Source: Diaporthe sp. PMI_573 (lineage: Eukaryota; Ascomycota; Sordariomycetes; Diaporthales; Diaporthaceae). Taken from it: 64,000 bases of DNA. Where the stretch lies: positions 124,001 to 188,000 of the forward strand of contig JAJTUP010000038.1 of the NCBI GenBank assembly GCA_021399435.1. Reading direction: 5' to 3'. Position numbers and translations under genes: made by a program. Shown here one piece after another: positions 1 through 11,666 of this stretch. Every line of letters begins with the position of its first letter. Position 1 is the first letter of the stretch. Under the pieces are notes generated by a model. That model made no database searches. It saw nothing but the letters and a program-made list of their open reading frames with translations, and was not told the DNA's origin.

Positions 1-1416
1 TTTTTATGGGGGTTACTCAGCGTCGGGAAAGCCACTATCATGCGCGTGCCCAATACCAGATCGATTACTGGGCCGATTATCCTTCTGCCTGAGGACTATC
101 GACGACGTGCGTCTGCCGGAGGGCGGGCGGGCATCACAACAGTACAGTGAAGTGCACTGTATGCTCAGACAGAAGTAGCTAGTTTGAACAGGTCATGCTT
201 GCATAGACTGAATCTGCAGGAAGCACCTTCTTGTTCTTTGAATGAGGCGGTGAGCTGCAAGTCAACGGACTACGAGTGACTTGACCTTCTCCCCTTCGCC
301 TGTCCGTGGTGGTGCCTCGAATCAGACAAGCCATCCAAGGACTGGCCACCTTCCAGAAACGAGGCACAGGCCGGTTGAACAAATCAGACCTTGAATTTAT
401 GCAGGACGTGGTTCAACGTGCCGGCTTTCCGGGGTGCCAGTCATACGTTCAGAACCAAGCTGTACGATATAAGTCATGCTACTTACAAGCTTTGCAACAA
501 TTCAGACTGTGAGTTGGCTCCGGAGTTTTTTTTTTAAAAAAGAAATTCAATCATACTTTGAAGCGGTCCAAGGAGACAGTATTGGAATGTCCCAATCAAT
601 ACAGGAATTGGGCTGGTGGTGTAAGAGCACATACAGTACAGGTTTCCAGCCATTGGGTGACAATTTTGAGACGGGATTGGACAGAAACACTCACAGTCTT
701 CATAAGAAACCCATAAACAGATTCATGTTTATATCAAAAGGGTACAAATAAGTCATATTGGTGGTTGCAATTCAGTATGTCCTGACTTGGATATCCCTCC
801 AGAGTTGTAAACCATGATGTCGCAAACCAGCACGTGCACTTGCTGATGCAACTTCCCCTGGCATAGACCACTCTTCCCGTCCAGTCCACGTCGAGCAAGA
901 GTCTTTTCCCCGCCATTTCCTTTTCCGTGTTTCTTTACAGCAACTACGGGCTTGTCTATCCCGAGATGACGCACGGAATGTATGACATGAACGAGTGATT
1001 CATCCCTACCTTCAGGCTCATGTTGATATACGTACTCTAGAGTCAGATACCGAATAGTCAGATAGAGGCATAGATATCGATCAAAGAGATATCACGCAAT
1101 CACAACTGGACATGTGGGCATCGTCGGTGTCATGTCGACAACGCTTTTGAAATACCTCATTGAGGGCTGGAGTTGAAAGGTGTCCAGGCTGGCTCCACTG
1201 CAAATTTATTGGAGAATATTCAGCAGTTCAAGTTGTAAAATAGAATCGGACGCAATACTTTCAGCCTTTGATATTATCTCCCTAAACTTGTTTCATTTCG
1301 TTTAAGATGAGTTATGAGTTACATCCTACATCGTTCATGCAAAGTGCGATAACCTTCGTCTTCGATGTTCAAACTCTTGGGCCCATAAGTTTGATCACGC
1401 CTGGAACGGAAACATC
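1..1416. other. Left flank with no recognisable gene
   Basis: Only short open frames (under 95 codons) occur on either strand, and none shows a recognisable motif, signal peptide or convincing splice structure. The stretch beyond 1260 is probably the 3' flank of the membrane protein gene that ends at 1417. I see no tRNA, repeat array or transposon end here. Confidence 0.5.
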
Positions 1417-3981
1417 TCAAAGTCTAAGCACAGAGACCTTGTCGGAGCCCTTGGGTCTTCCAATGAAGACCAAATAATCATCCACCTCCAATTGTTTCTC
1501 GACATCCTCATCCCTAATACTGTTGCTCCGTTCCAGAATCGGCCTTGTGTACTCCGACATGATCTGCGAAACAGCATGCCACACGTTCCCTTGGCGAGAG
1601 TATCTGGTGTGAGTAACATACAACACAGTGATGGCCCAGACACAGACCAGATTCACCATGACCATAACCAAAGCCGCGCTCAGCCCGCCCCAATGCCGTG
1701 GTATCCTCTGTTGGATGGAAAAGGTGACGTCGATGTCGGCGGCGACGTCGAACTGGGGCAGGATCTGCGCGTACCAGCTCTCCGTGTAGGTCGTCAGGAA
1801 GCTCTGGATGGCCCAGGACGCCCGGCCCGTGGTGTGTACGGTCCTCGTAAACAGCGCCGCGATATCGGGCGGGATCGCCCACCCTACCAGGACGCAGAGG
1901 CTGCACATTATCCAGCTCCCTCCGTTGGAGCTCGCGAACATGCCTGTGAACCCCGACGGGCCTTTCCAGAGAGCGTGCGAGCTGTTGCCGATGTCGTCGC
2001 GCTTCAGGCTATCCGGGTACTTGTAGTCCGAGATGGACAGGATCCCTCTTTCGGCAGCGCTCATCGGGGCGGCAGTCGTGCCCATGAAGATTTGTCCCGA
2101 CTCCGCACCGTCCTCACGGTGGATTGGGTCCCATCGAACCTCGGGCTCTCTCGGGTCGACCGGAGTAGACATTTCTGCATCGTACATATCTGTATCCAGC
2201 CCAGCGAAGCACAAGCTGACGTTCAGGGCCATGTTTGGGAGAACCGGATATGTCTGCCATTCGCTGGCCTGGGCAACTGGATTGCTCAGCGAGACTGAAG
2301 CATTCTCTCTCGGCCCAATTTCTGCGTCGACAGCGGCAGCAGTCAAATTGGTTGAAAACGTCAGGAAGATCCATGAATTTGAGCTCGCTGACCAGAGCGG
2401 GCTTGAACGATTCCATTTTTGGATGTTTTCCACCGGGCTAATCTGGGTGGTATCGCCGACGATGTCTGCAGCAACGTGGCATAGTGCAATGACTGGATTT
2501 GGGTCCACAGCCAACACATCCGTCAGTGGGATCGTGCAAGAAAAGTTCTGTGGCAGACAAATAGTTTGGCTGGTGTCGTCAAATCGCTGGAAAGTTGAAC
2601 ATTTTGTCCAGTCATCCAAGGCAGCTTCTTCGAAAGTCTCCTCGTATGAGATAGAACCCGAGATAGAAGTGATTGGCATGGTCCCCGCTTCTGTGGTGAC
2701 CTTTTCCCATAGAATCTCTGCGTCCATGTTGGGCCGCATACACATGACCTGTGTTGTCTCGGAGAACGCAGGCCCCGAATAGGCGCGGAGCTTGGTACGC
2801 TGTTCTTTTTGGAATGGCACGAACGAGCGAAGCTTTGCTCCTGTGTCCGAAACGCCACGCGGATTAGGATCAGGCATGTCGGATGATTCCAGCTCGCCAA
2901 ATAAGGCGTAGGAAGGTGGGAACTGGGCGAAAGAATTGATCATGTAGGCTTTCCTCCCTGCTTCGGCGGAGAGGAGGACGTTTTGATGTAACCGTTGTGG
3001 GAATTGCACGAGTGTCGTTGTGCCGAAGCCGGACAGAAGTATGGTGGAGGTGAATTGAGTGCCGAACGTTAATACAGTGACGATGAGCAGTAAGATCATC
3101 TCCACACAAAAGAATGGTTTGAGATATTTCCGCGTAAAGAGCTCGTGGATGAAATTGAATGGGCCGTCGTTGACACCTCTCTTGATAGAAACCGGGATCG
3201 CCTTGGATAGTGGCAGTCGGCGTCGTTCGAGTAGAAGAGCAGCAACCAGAGATGTGCACACCGCAGCCTGAGCAGCCGCGATAGTTCGCACCACCAGGGC
3301 ACAGATTGTGATCGTCTGCACAGACCACGACTCGCTGAGCATGATCTTCCTCCAGACATACGAGGCTCTCTCCCCGCCTGCAGGGCCCTCTCCAGCCCAT
3401 AGGAAGATCAAGAAGCTCAGAACTGCGAGTGTGAGAGCAGTGCCACCCACGATAGTGGCACAAGCCCAAAGCCCGAGTGACTTGGTAATGGGCGGCCTTT
3501 GTGTGATCTTTGCTTCGTCGGGATCAGTCACGAGAGTTTCGGTCACAGCAATGACTGACTTCTCTGTCGATGAAGGCGGTGGTAGTGACTGTTTGGTAGA
3601 TTGAGCTCCTATAGTGAGCGTCGCATAGCTCGAGTCAACGGATGCCTGGCTGGCTTCTTGCTCTAGAGGAACGAGACCAACAGCGTCCAGTGGCTCATCC
3701 GGCTCGCCATGGCTGGCTTCTGAGACGGTGCCTGAAATCACTTCACCGTGGCCAGGCATCTGACTTGCCTCGATCGGAGACACTGCCTGAGATGCCATGC
3801 CCGATGACTTGACATCGCCGCCTGAGCCCGATGAAATCTGTGTACTGTGTGTTTTTGGGTACGAGCTCTGGCTTGCAGACAATTCGTGAACATCATGATG
3901 GGTACTGATGATGGGCATTGAGACTGGAGGGGTGGTACCATCTAATGGTATAGGTTGACATTCTTGTTGTGAAAAAGCCAT
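1417..3981 (-). CDS. Large multi-pass membrane protein, unknown function (854 aa)
   Basis: A single uninterrupted frame of 854 codons. The first ~165 residues are hydrophilic and rich in Ser/Thr/Glu/Pro, so probably disordered and cytosolic. Hydrophobic segments follow at about 169-195, 220-251 and 291-317. A long loop of ~360 residues with many N-x-S/T sequons and several Cys comes next, probably extracellular or lumenal. Two more hydrophobic segments lie near 685-710 and 775-800, before a short charged tail. This layout (disordered N-terminus, three helices, large glycosylated ectodomain, C-terminal helices) occurs in a family of uncharacterised fungal membrane proteins; I know no assigned function. 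The start is the first ATG of the frame at 3981, about 1.4 kb from the window edge and with a quiet upstream region. No intron is needed. Confidence 0.75.
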   Translation of the reverse strand: MAFSQQECQPIPLDGTTPPVSMPIISTHHDVHELSASQSSYPKTHSTQISSGSGGDVKSSGMASQAVSPIEASQMPGHGEVISGTVSEASHGEPDEPLDAVGLVPLEQEASQASVDSSYATLTIGAQSTKQSLPPPSSTEKSVIAVTETLVTDPDEAKITQRPPITKSLGLWACATIVGGTALTLAVLSFLIFLWAGEGPAGGERASYVWRKIMLSESWSVQTITICALVVRTIAAAQAAVCTSLVAALLLERRRLPLSKAIPVSIKRGVNDGPFNFIHELFTRKYLKPFFCVEMILLLIVTVLTFGTQFTSTILLSGFGTTTLVQFPQRLHQNVLLSAEAGRKAYMINSFAQFPPSYALFGELESSDMPDPNPRGVSDTGAKLRSFVPFQKEQRTKLRAYSGPAFSETTQVMCMRPNMDAEILWEKVTTEAGTMPITSISGSISYEETFEEAALDDWTKCSTFQRFDDTSQTICLPQNFSCTIPLTDVLAVDPNPVIALCHVAADIVGDTTQISPVENIQKWNRSSPLWSASSNSWIFLTFSTNLTAAAVDAEIGPRENASVSLSNPVAQASEWQTYPVLPNMALNVSLCFAGLDTDMYDAEMSTPVDPREPEVRWDPIHREDGAESGQIFMGTTAAPMSAAERGILSISDYKYPDSLKRDDIGNSSHALWKGPSGFTGMFASSNGGSWIMCSLCVLVGWAIPPDIAALFTRTVHTTGRASWAIQSFLTTYTESWYAQILPQFDVAADIDVTFSIQQRIPRHWGGLSAALVMVMVNLVCVWAITVLYVTHTRYSRQGNVWHAVSQIMSEYTRPILERSNSIRDEDVEKQLEVDDYLVFIGRPKGSDKVSVLRL

Positions 3982-6533
3982 AATTGTGTTGTCTCTGGGA
4001 CGGGGACTAGTGGCTCAGGAGACGATACGAATCAACATTGAGATCACATAGAGAAAATGGGATGCATTCACTCGAAAAGGAGAGGAAAAAACTCCGCATA
4101 ATATAGGAATACCAGTTTGGAAGCCAAGACTCTGGCGATTGACTTTCAATAATTTCGCACCCTATACTACTTGAAGATATCTATAGTTATCTTTGCAGGA
4201 TTGTGAAGTTGATTCAGCTCACTTGGCCGCATTATCGCAAGAAGCATGTCTTCAGTTTTGGACCCCAAACTACAGTATCATCTGGATCCCAAACTATCGT
4301 TTTGGACCCCAAAAGTTCAAATGCCGATATGCAATAAGCCCTTTAGCCAGTAAGCCGTAAGCCGTGATTGCTCTCTTGATTGGTAAAGCTGCAAGCCTAC
4401 TGTAGGAACGCTCATGGGTAGCACACACCTAAGCTGAAGCTAGTGGGCGTTACGACAGTAAACGGCCCGGGGTTATGTCAAATGCAGGAGGTGTAAAACT
4501 TCAGCCAATTGCACTTGGTGAGACGGGTTGCAGTATCAATCTTGGATTCAGCACACATTCTGGCCTGAGTCAGAGAGTGGCAAGTATCTCTAAAAATAAA
4601 GCCTACAGCTTCTCTAACAAATGCGCGCACCGTCGCCAGATTGACTCTCCGGAGAGAAGATACAGAGATACGAAAGCGCGGAAGACGTGAGCAGATAAGA
4701 CCTTCCAAGTTTGTTTTGAAACTGGGGGCTCTGACAAATTTATCTATCAATTTCAGTGTGCAATACAATCTCTTCCGCGATCGTATAATGTATTGTATTG
4801 TGTACACCGTGATTGGCGCCGCTGTGGCCGTTATGTGTGGTACTCTTCGAATACATGACAAATTGACAAGAGAACTAGCCAGATCTCAGTCATATTGAAC
4901 TGTCATGAAGAGGCAGTAGACCAAGCACTGGTGAACCTCAATTCACTCGCAAAAAAGAGGACATAGATGATGTCTTTTGCATATCGGCGTCCGAGGTTGA
5001 TGGTCCCTGTTTGCTTCGTTTGTGAAGTAGCTTGTAGATATGCATCACAGAAATTTCCAACAACGGATTGAAGCGAAAGTTGTTCCTTCAATCGCCATTT
5101 AAACTTGCTACTCTACTTGGAATGCTCAATTTCTAGCCTTTCTTGTGCACCTTCTCAATGTATGCGGTTCAGAGGGGCGCCATGAAGCGAGAATGAAGAC
5201 TTAGCGGCGACTTTCACAGACCGCTGTGTGGATTGGTACCTTTCAACAGAGACTATTGCAGGCGTCTGACCACCGAAAATGTCCACGATCGTCGGCAGTG
5301 GCACGTAATTACCGCTATGTCCATCATTCCACAAGTGTTCCGGCTCGACGGTCAAGCTAGCCGTCTCACGAATCTCAGACATTTCACAAATTTGACGTCG
5401 TAATCCCACAACCAACGCTCCCGCAGCCAGGCTACTGCACCAATTTGCTGCAATGATTTGCCGCACTGGCAATTCCCTATTCGGCCTTTTGCTCCTGCCC
5501 GAAACACGGTCTCCACGAACAATTGGCTAGACCAGCCGAGTCGTTGCGAGCTGGTATCTGTGCTCAAGCTGGAACTGAAACGGTTCAACGAAATCCGTGT
5601 CGCGACAGTTTGTCCCGTGGGCCGATGCACCAGTGTTCTCATGGCCGTAAGCTCTGTGCAAGGGCTGGTACTTCCCTGAACCTCTGATCGCTTGTTGTCT
5701 GCGGAGGTGATCTGATGTGGTTCAGTCTCTGAAGGGCTTTCAAGGATTTTAAATCTCGCATGGCCGCCCAAAGGAAGACGCTCAGCATTTCTAAGACGTT
5801 TTGCCAAAAAGGGACTGACACAAGCTTGCATTTGGTCGACGTTGGATTCATAAATATATGAGGCACGATGCAGGAAACATTGCTTCCCCAACCAACGGGC
5901 CGGAACCAACTGAGGAAGCAGAATTTGAATAGATACTGATGTGCTTTCACTAGAGCTGCCTTCTTGAGAGCCCTAAGTGGCACGTGGATACAAGCAGATT
6001 AGTAGATCTGTAGTTGAGCTGGGATAAAAATCAAAGGAAGAATGCAATCTTGTAATTTCACTTGTGCTCCCCTGCTCTGCTCATTGAACAGGATCAGCCA
6101 ATGGGCCCATCGCAGGCGTGAAGTCGATGAACTGCGCACAGAATCGAGAAAACACAGCTTGAGAGTTTCTATGATGGGCATGTGTACGTTACATACGGGA
6201 AGGTTGCTGTGGCTGTTTAACGTAATGACAACATCTCACTCCAACATGTTGCAATGGTCCTACCACATCAGAGGTTTTCAGTGCCGGGGATGAGATCTCG
6301 GTAACATTGAAGGCTATGGCGAGGGAGCAGGAGACAAGTGGACAGCATTGAGGCTGCAGAGCTCTCCCATATTATTAAAAGGGAGACGGCTCTTTGCCAA
6401 CATCCAGAAACTAGACGCAATTCATCACCACCAGTCCTTGCTTCAACCCGTACCCTTCTAAGCAGTCCGATTTTGGGCTCAAAAATCTCACGATTCCCCA
6501 GCGCCCCCCAAACCCCCTTCCCTTGGAACAAAA
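3982..6533. other. 2.5-kb intergenic stretch with a weak minus-strand frame
   Basis: No confident gene. Two overlapping minus-strand frames at 5155-5472 and 5352-5909 are the longest and could be a decayed or spliced gene, but I recognise no domain and cannot find one splice model joining them convincingly. A short tandem motif built on TTTTGGACCCCAAA lies at 4256-4314 (see findings). The last 200 bases serve as promoter of the EF-hand gene. Confidence 0.4.
6370..6380 (+). promoter_or_regulatory. TATA-like box of the EF-hand gene
   Basis: A TATTATTAAAA stretch lies about 155 bases before the ATG at 6534 in otherwise mixed-composition DNA. It is the only AT-rich core-promoter-like motif in that interval. 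Assigned by position only. Confidence 0.35.
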
Positions 6534-7105
6534 ATGAAGGCTTACATTTTCATTGGTCTGGCAGTCAATGCCTTCCCTGCCATCTCCGCCACCTGCTGCC
6601 CAGGGGTGTTGACCGGCAGCTTTGGCCCTTATCCAGGCTTCCCGGAGTGCGATGACAAGACCATGGGCACACCATGCTGCGCCACGGGAGGGTGCAACAT
6701 CTTTTGTTGCAACTGTGACGGCCACTGCCGCCGCGCCAACAACAGGTCGTTGGCGTCCGCGGACGAGCGTGACCCCGACGTCGAGGCATTTGCCCTCGCA
6801 GATACCGCGGGGAACGGCAACCTGACCTTGGACCGTGGGTGAATGCACCAATGCCCGCGTTGGGCGTCGTGGGAAAATTCTAATAACAATGGTAAACAGA
6901 GTATCTCGAGTACATGGAAGCCGAGGAGGATTCTCAGATATGGATCGACTGGTTCCAGAAGTAAGTGACCCATCTTCCTATTATGGCAATCCAGGTTGAG
7001 GAACGACATCTGCGAGAAATGACCGTAAAATAACTAAACAATCGGTGTAGGCATGACAGAAATGGAGATGGGGTCATCACCGAGGACGAGGTCGAAAGTG
7101 TCTAG
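6534..7105 (+). CDS. Small secreted Cys-rich EF-hand protein (138 aa, 3 exons)
   Basis: Proposed exons are 6534-6834, 6900-6960 and 7051-7105, with introns of 65 and 90 nt. Donors are GTGGGT and GTAAGT, branch sites CTAATAAC and AACTAAAC. The spliced product has 138 residues. Residues 1-19 look like a signal peptide ending ...AISA. Residues 20-65 hold eleven Cys in CC, CNC and CxxC spacings. Two EF-hand loops follow: residues 90-101 (D-T-A-G-N-G-N-L-T-L-D-Q), degenerate because position 12 is Gln instead of Glu, and residues 123-134 (D-R-N-G-D-G-V-I-T-E-D-E), fully canonical. The unspliced frame stops right after the first loop, so splicing is what restores the second. Likely role: secreted or wall-located calcium-binding protein, possibly an effector; that is inference. 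It converges on the kinesin gene. Confidence 0.8.
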
Positions 7106-7982
7106 GCCCTCCGCTAGCATGTACGTTTCACTGCAGCCTTCAATGTTCAGTATCCGCATTTGTTTTCACTTTGAGGGCCAAGCAGGACTTTATGTGTTGG
7201 TAGTTGGTGGGCAGAGAGTGTTCCTACTAGTACTTTCGTTACCTAGGTAGCTATGAAATGAGATTCAGAGCATTCCAAATCAATAGCAAGCACACGGATT
7301 TCCAGAGCGTTGCTTGCTTGCCGGTTCCAGTAATCTCGACTCGCTTTCTCATTCACAGACGCGCTGCTTGCTGCGGCTTCAATCCTGAACCAATTTATAA
7401 TCATAATGGACTCAACGTTTAAAGCTGTCAAGAAAGTGGATCTGATACAGCCATTGCCGCCTACAGGAGGACTCTCCATACTTGTACCCCTCCGCATAAG
7501 TACCAGTCTCCTGTCCAGCTTTCCCACCACCTCACAGTCACCGAATCAACCAACCAAGCAACCGAACATTGGACAACACCCTCAATATGAATGTATGTAC
7601 GTACGTATCCATAACATTGAAATCCTATCCTGAACTCCAATGGTCTTAACAATAAAAACCACAAACAATCATAATTCCACCACCTAAATATAAAGCGGCT
7701 GGCTGGTGCAGGTCATCAGGGGGCAAAAGGAGTCATCGCAGGCGGGAACGAAAATGAAGAACCCCTCCTCCACCCAACAAGAAACGGGGATATTGGCGGG
7801 AAACTCCTTTGGTATCATCAGTCGACGCCTTCTACTCCTCGGGCTTTTACAAAAACATCCACCGCAACAAGTCCTATCTTTCTCTACTCCCCTCTGCTAT
7901 TCTCTAGGGGGGAGCCCCATGTACAGCGAAGGTAAATTCCCAATTCAACCTCTTCGATATAGTTTCATCATCATTATTGTCA
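7106..7982. other. Convergent intergenic region
   Basis: About 880 bases between two genes that end towards each other, so it should hold two 3' UTRs and terminators. Only short frames without motifs occur. A local AT-rich stretch around 7640-7690 fits 3'-end processing signals. No repeat or RNA gene seen. Confidence 0.5.
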
Positions 7983-10900
7983 TCATGAGTCGCCGATGCG
8001 ATCCTTTGTCTTCTTAGTGGCCTTGGCCGTGCCGATGTGGGTGTTGTGCACCTGAAAAGAAGTCAGCATCACTGATACTCCAAAAAAGAAGAGTGTGTTT
8101 GACTCACCTTGGTTGCAAACCTCAAGCTGGTCAGCGTCTCCTTGAGGTGCGCCTCGAGCGGCGACACCATCACAAACATGAGGGTCTTGGAGTTGCCGCC
8201 CAGCGAGTTCTTGAGCAGGTACGTCAGCTGCGAGTTGCGGTAGGGGATGTGCCCGTTGCCCTTGCCCAGGGCCTCGATCACGTCGCCCAGGCACGTCAGG
8301 CTCTTGTTGATGTTCTGCGTCTCCTTCATGCGGTCGCCCTCGGCGCCCGAGTGCTTGAGCCGCTCCGACCCGGCCAGGTCCACCAGGTTGAGCGTGCCCT
8401 CGCACCGCTCGTGCGTCGCCGAGTTCTCGCCGATCAGCTTGAGGATGAAGACCGAGTGCGACCGGGACGACCGCTCGTTCGCCTTGGTGGCCGCCACGGA
8501 GCGGTTGTTCTGCGCGTGCTTGAGCATCTGCTCCACGGCGTCCTCCGAGTCGAGCGTCACGCTCTTACAGTTGAGCACAGTCGTCGTCTTGCGGGCCTCG
8601 TCGTGGCGGATCTCGGGTTTCCTCCTGCCCTCGGCCTCCTTGGCTGGGGTCAGCAGATCGTGCACCTCCTCGTTGTACACCTCGACGAAGTTGCCCTCCA
8701 TGGTGTACGTCCAAGACTTCTCTTTCAGCTGGTTCACCGTGTCGTAAATCATCTTTGTGGCTCGCGGGATCATGCCGTCCGTCGAGGACATTGTGTAAGT
8801 CTTGCCAGACCCCGTTTGACCATAACAGAAGATGCACACGTTGTAGCCGTCCAGGGCGCTCTGTACCAACTGCGAGATCTCGCCGAAGACCTCCTCGTTG
8901 TGTATCTGAGGAGTGAAGACACGATCGAACTCGAACGGGTAGGTCTTGCTGCTGGTCTTGCCGAGGGCATTCTTTTCCTCTGGTCCTTTGACGTAGATTT
9001 GCGCTGATGTCTTATCGTCGGGGAAGTCCAGCTCGGCTGCGGTGCCTTCGGAGTCCTCAAGAAGCGGCCTGACCCTGCACATAACTCGGATGTTGCCCTT
9101 CAACTCTTGGTACTTGTTGAACAAGGCTCGTCGTTCCGTCTCCTCCTTGATCAGCTTTTGCCGCGCCTCGTCCGCAGCAACCAGAGCTTCTTGCATCCTT
9201 GCCTCCATGTCAGAAAAGGCGTCCGATTGCTGCTTGCTGTCAGATTCCAAGAAGTGGACCTGTGCCTGCAGCGAGCGCACGGTGCCTTCCAGCGTCGTGT
9301 TGGTGCTGATCAAGTCATCAATCTGCTTCTTCAGGTGGGCCTTCTGGGTTTGTTCCCGCTCGAGGTCACCTTTCAGAATGTACATGTCTGCTTGAATGTT
9401 TTGGATGTCACGATCTTTGTTGTGGAGGGCCAGGTTGAGACCATCTTGCTCAGATCCAAGTTTCGATCTCAACTCCTCAACCTCGCGGGCAGCCTGCAAT
9501 TTCTCCTCCTCCAACTCAACCCGGTAGTGCCTCTTCAATGCTTCAAGATCTTCCTGGTGTTGTCTGCCCAGACGGTCGGTCTGGTCATCCCAGGATCTTT
9601 GAAGCTGCTCCAGCTCACTGAGATGATCTCGACCCTTGATCTCGAGCTCATACTTGTACGACCTCCGTTCTTGTTCCAGGTCTAGTGTTAGTGATTGGAG
9701 CTGCCGTCTCATGTCATCAAGCTCGCTCTGTAGACCCGTGTTCTTCTCGTCTAATCGGTTTCGTTCGCGCTCGAGATCGCTCGCTAGAAGACGTCAGTCC
9801 GTCTGTCCAACACACTTCTGTGCTTCCATCAGGCGCCTACCTCTCGTTTTCGCCATGTCGATGACCTCTTCCATGGCCTTCTTGTCGGTCAGAGAGACGT
9901 TCATAACATCCTTCATGGCTTTAAATTGGGCCTCCATTTCCACGAGACGGTCGTCCATGTCCCAAGCTGTGAATGCAGTCAGGTTAGAATCCTTAGTTAG
10001 AAACGACGACGCTTTTGAAGGAGATTTAGAAGGCGACTCTGGGGGCTTCCTAGTAGAAGCGAGTAGAGTTTCCTCGAACTTGTCCAGCATATCCAGAGCG
10101 TGTTGCGCAGAATCAGGGGGAGTCTTGGGCGGCGCCATTATGCTGGCCCTAGAGTCCTCCGGTCGGACGACTGGCGTTGCTGTGCCGTCTTCTCTGCGCG
10201 ACTGAGCCGGCCTGAGGGTGACGTTTTCCAGTTGAAATTCTGATTGACGCAAGGGACTCGGACTGGGGGGACAGTTCTCTTTGGTCGAAATCGCTTGATC
10301 CCGGGTGAGAAGAATACCGTATGGACGCTCTTCGTTGAGACTCAAATTGCCCATCATGGTGCTGATGGAGAAATCTCTTCCTGGCGCTGAGGTTCGGGGC
10401 CCCATGAATTGAACTGAGGCAGCCTTTCTGAGTCTTCTTTCTGGCAAAGCATTGGGAGCGGACTGGGTAGAGGATCGAAAAGAAAGGGGCAGCATCGTAC
10501 AACTCTGCTTTCTGTTTGGCGCCTCATCCTCCTCCACTGGATGTGTGGTCATGGACGTCTTGGGTCGGATGCGGCTCGCATTGGGGCGCTGTGTAGTGTC
10601 TGTCGATCGATGAAAGGACATGGAAGTCTGAGAGCGTCCGATCATGGAGTTGGAACGGCCGACATTCGGGCCAACACTCTGAGCGAAGCTGCTAGCAGGG
10701 AGTCGGGAAGACATGGACTTGGATGATTGGTGGCGTGAGAGAGGCATTGCGGTCGAGGGAGGCTTGACCTGTTGAAGGCAGAGTTAGTCAGTGTCAAAAC
10801 GAGATTTGATGCCCAGGTGGGCCTTTGCGAGTGTCGAGGACAGACTTCAGCCTCGTAACGCAACTCGATGGTCCCACGGAACCCGACCAGGTCGTATTCT

Positions 10901-11666
10901 TCGACGACGCATAACTCGTCCAGCTCCGTGGGTCCATTGTTGGTTGGGTGTGTTTCTTCCAGCCATACATGGCGCCACGAAGACGTCACAGCACGAAGCA
11001 GCTGCTTAGGCAACGGAAGCATCCTCATATTGACAAAAAATGGTGGTAAGTCGCGGGGGCACGACTTGAATGACGAGGAGTTGTTGTTGTTGCGCGTGAA
11101 GAGGCATGGGAACAGCCCTGGAGGCGCAGGCAGGTCTCCAGATATGGACAATTGGGATCCAGGCAGAGCGAACGCTCAAAGAAACACGCGGTCAAAGGTC
11201 GAGACAAGCTGCAGAACTTACCCCGGATTGTGAGGCGAGCGAAACACCTTTGTTGGCGGTCCTCGGAGCGGGAGTAGTCGCAAAAGCCGAATTCCCAGGA
11301 AACTCGCCGGCCCTCTGCATGAGAGTCTTCCGTTGTTTCGGGTCAGGTAGCGCTTGCGAGACTGTTGGCCGGTTAGTGATGAGCAGGACTATCACTGCTC
11401 GCTCGACGGCATACCGCTGTTGGACTGAGGCCTCTTAATGCCAGACTGGGGCAGCATCGAGGGCTGAGCTCGGACATTGTTCTGCGATTCGGACATCTCG
11501 TTGAGGGTCGGTGGTCGCATGTTTGGCGCGGGCAGTCTGCTCCCGGGAGGGCGCAGCTGGGAGGCGCGCATCTGCTGGAGGGGCGAGGGTGAGGTTAGCC
11601 AGATGCGACGAGGGGTGCGATGGCAATTGGGGGTCTGCATACCGCGCTTTCTGTTCTCTCTTCCAT
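7983..11666 (-). CDS. klpA: Kinesin-14 (C-terminal motor, KlpA/Kar3/Ncd type), 998 aa, 6 exons
   Basis: Minus-end-directed microtubule motor of the mitotic spindle. Proposed exons, 5' to 3': 11666-11643, 11574-11415, 11361-11222, 10768-9841, 9783-8108, 8051-7983. All phases join and total 2997 nt. The first ~410 residues are basic and Ser/Pro-rich, as in the second microtubule-binding tail of this class. A coiled coil spans about 430-640. The motor domain runs from the neck motif (K-G-N-I-R-V, ~645) to near the C-terminus, with P-loop GQTGSGKT (~740), switch I NERSSRSHS (~851) and switch II DLAGSE (~884). A motor at the C-terminal end preceded by this neck marks kinesin-14. The last 22 residues come from a separate exon. 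Oddities: the first exon codes for only 8 residues, and the third intron is about 450 nt against 50-70 for the others, so a missed exon there is possible. The symbol is by orthology to Aspergillus KlpA. Confidence 0.92.

Noticed and set aside
5155..5909. Overlapping minus-strand frames (105 and 185 codons) that might be a spliced gene
   Set aside because: No recognisable domain and no splice pair that joins them with good donor, branch and acceptor; left as intergenic.
8093..9685. Long plus-strand frames opposite the kinesin motor, and similar frames opposite ilv3 and the acyltransferase
   Set aside because: Shadows of GC-rich coding sequence; no motifs, and the real genes are certain.
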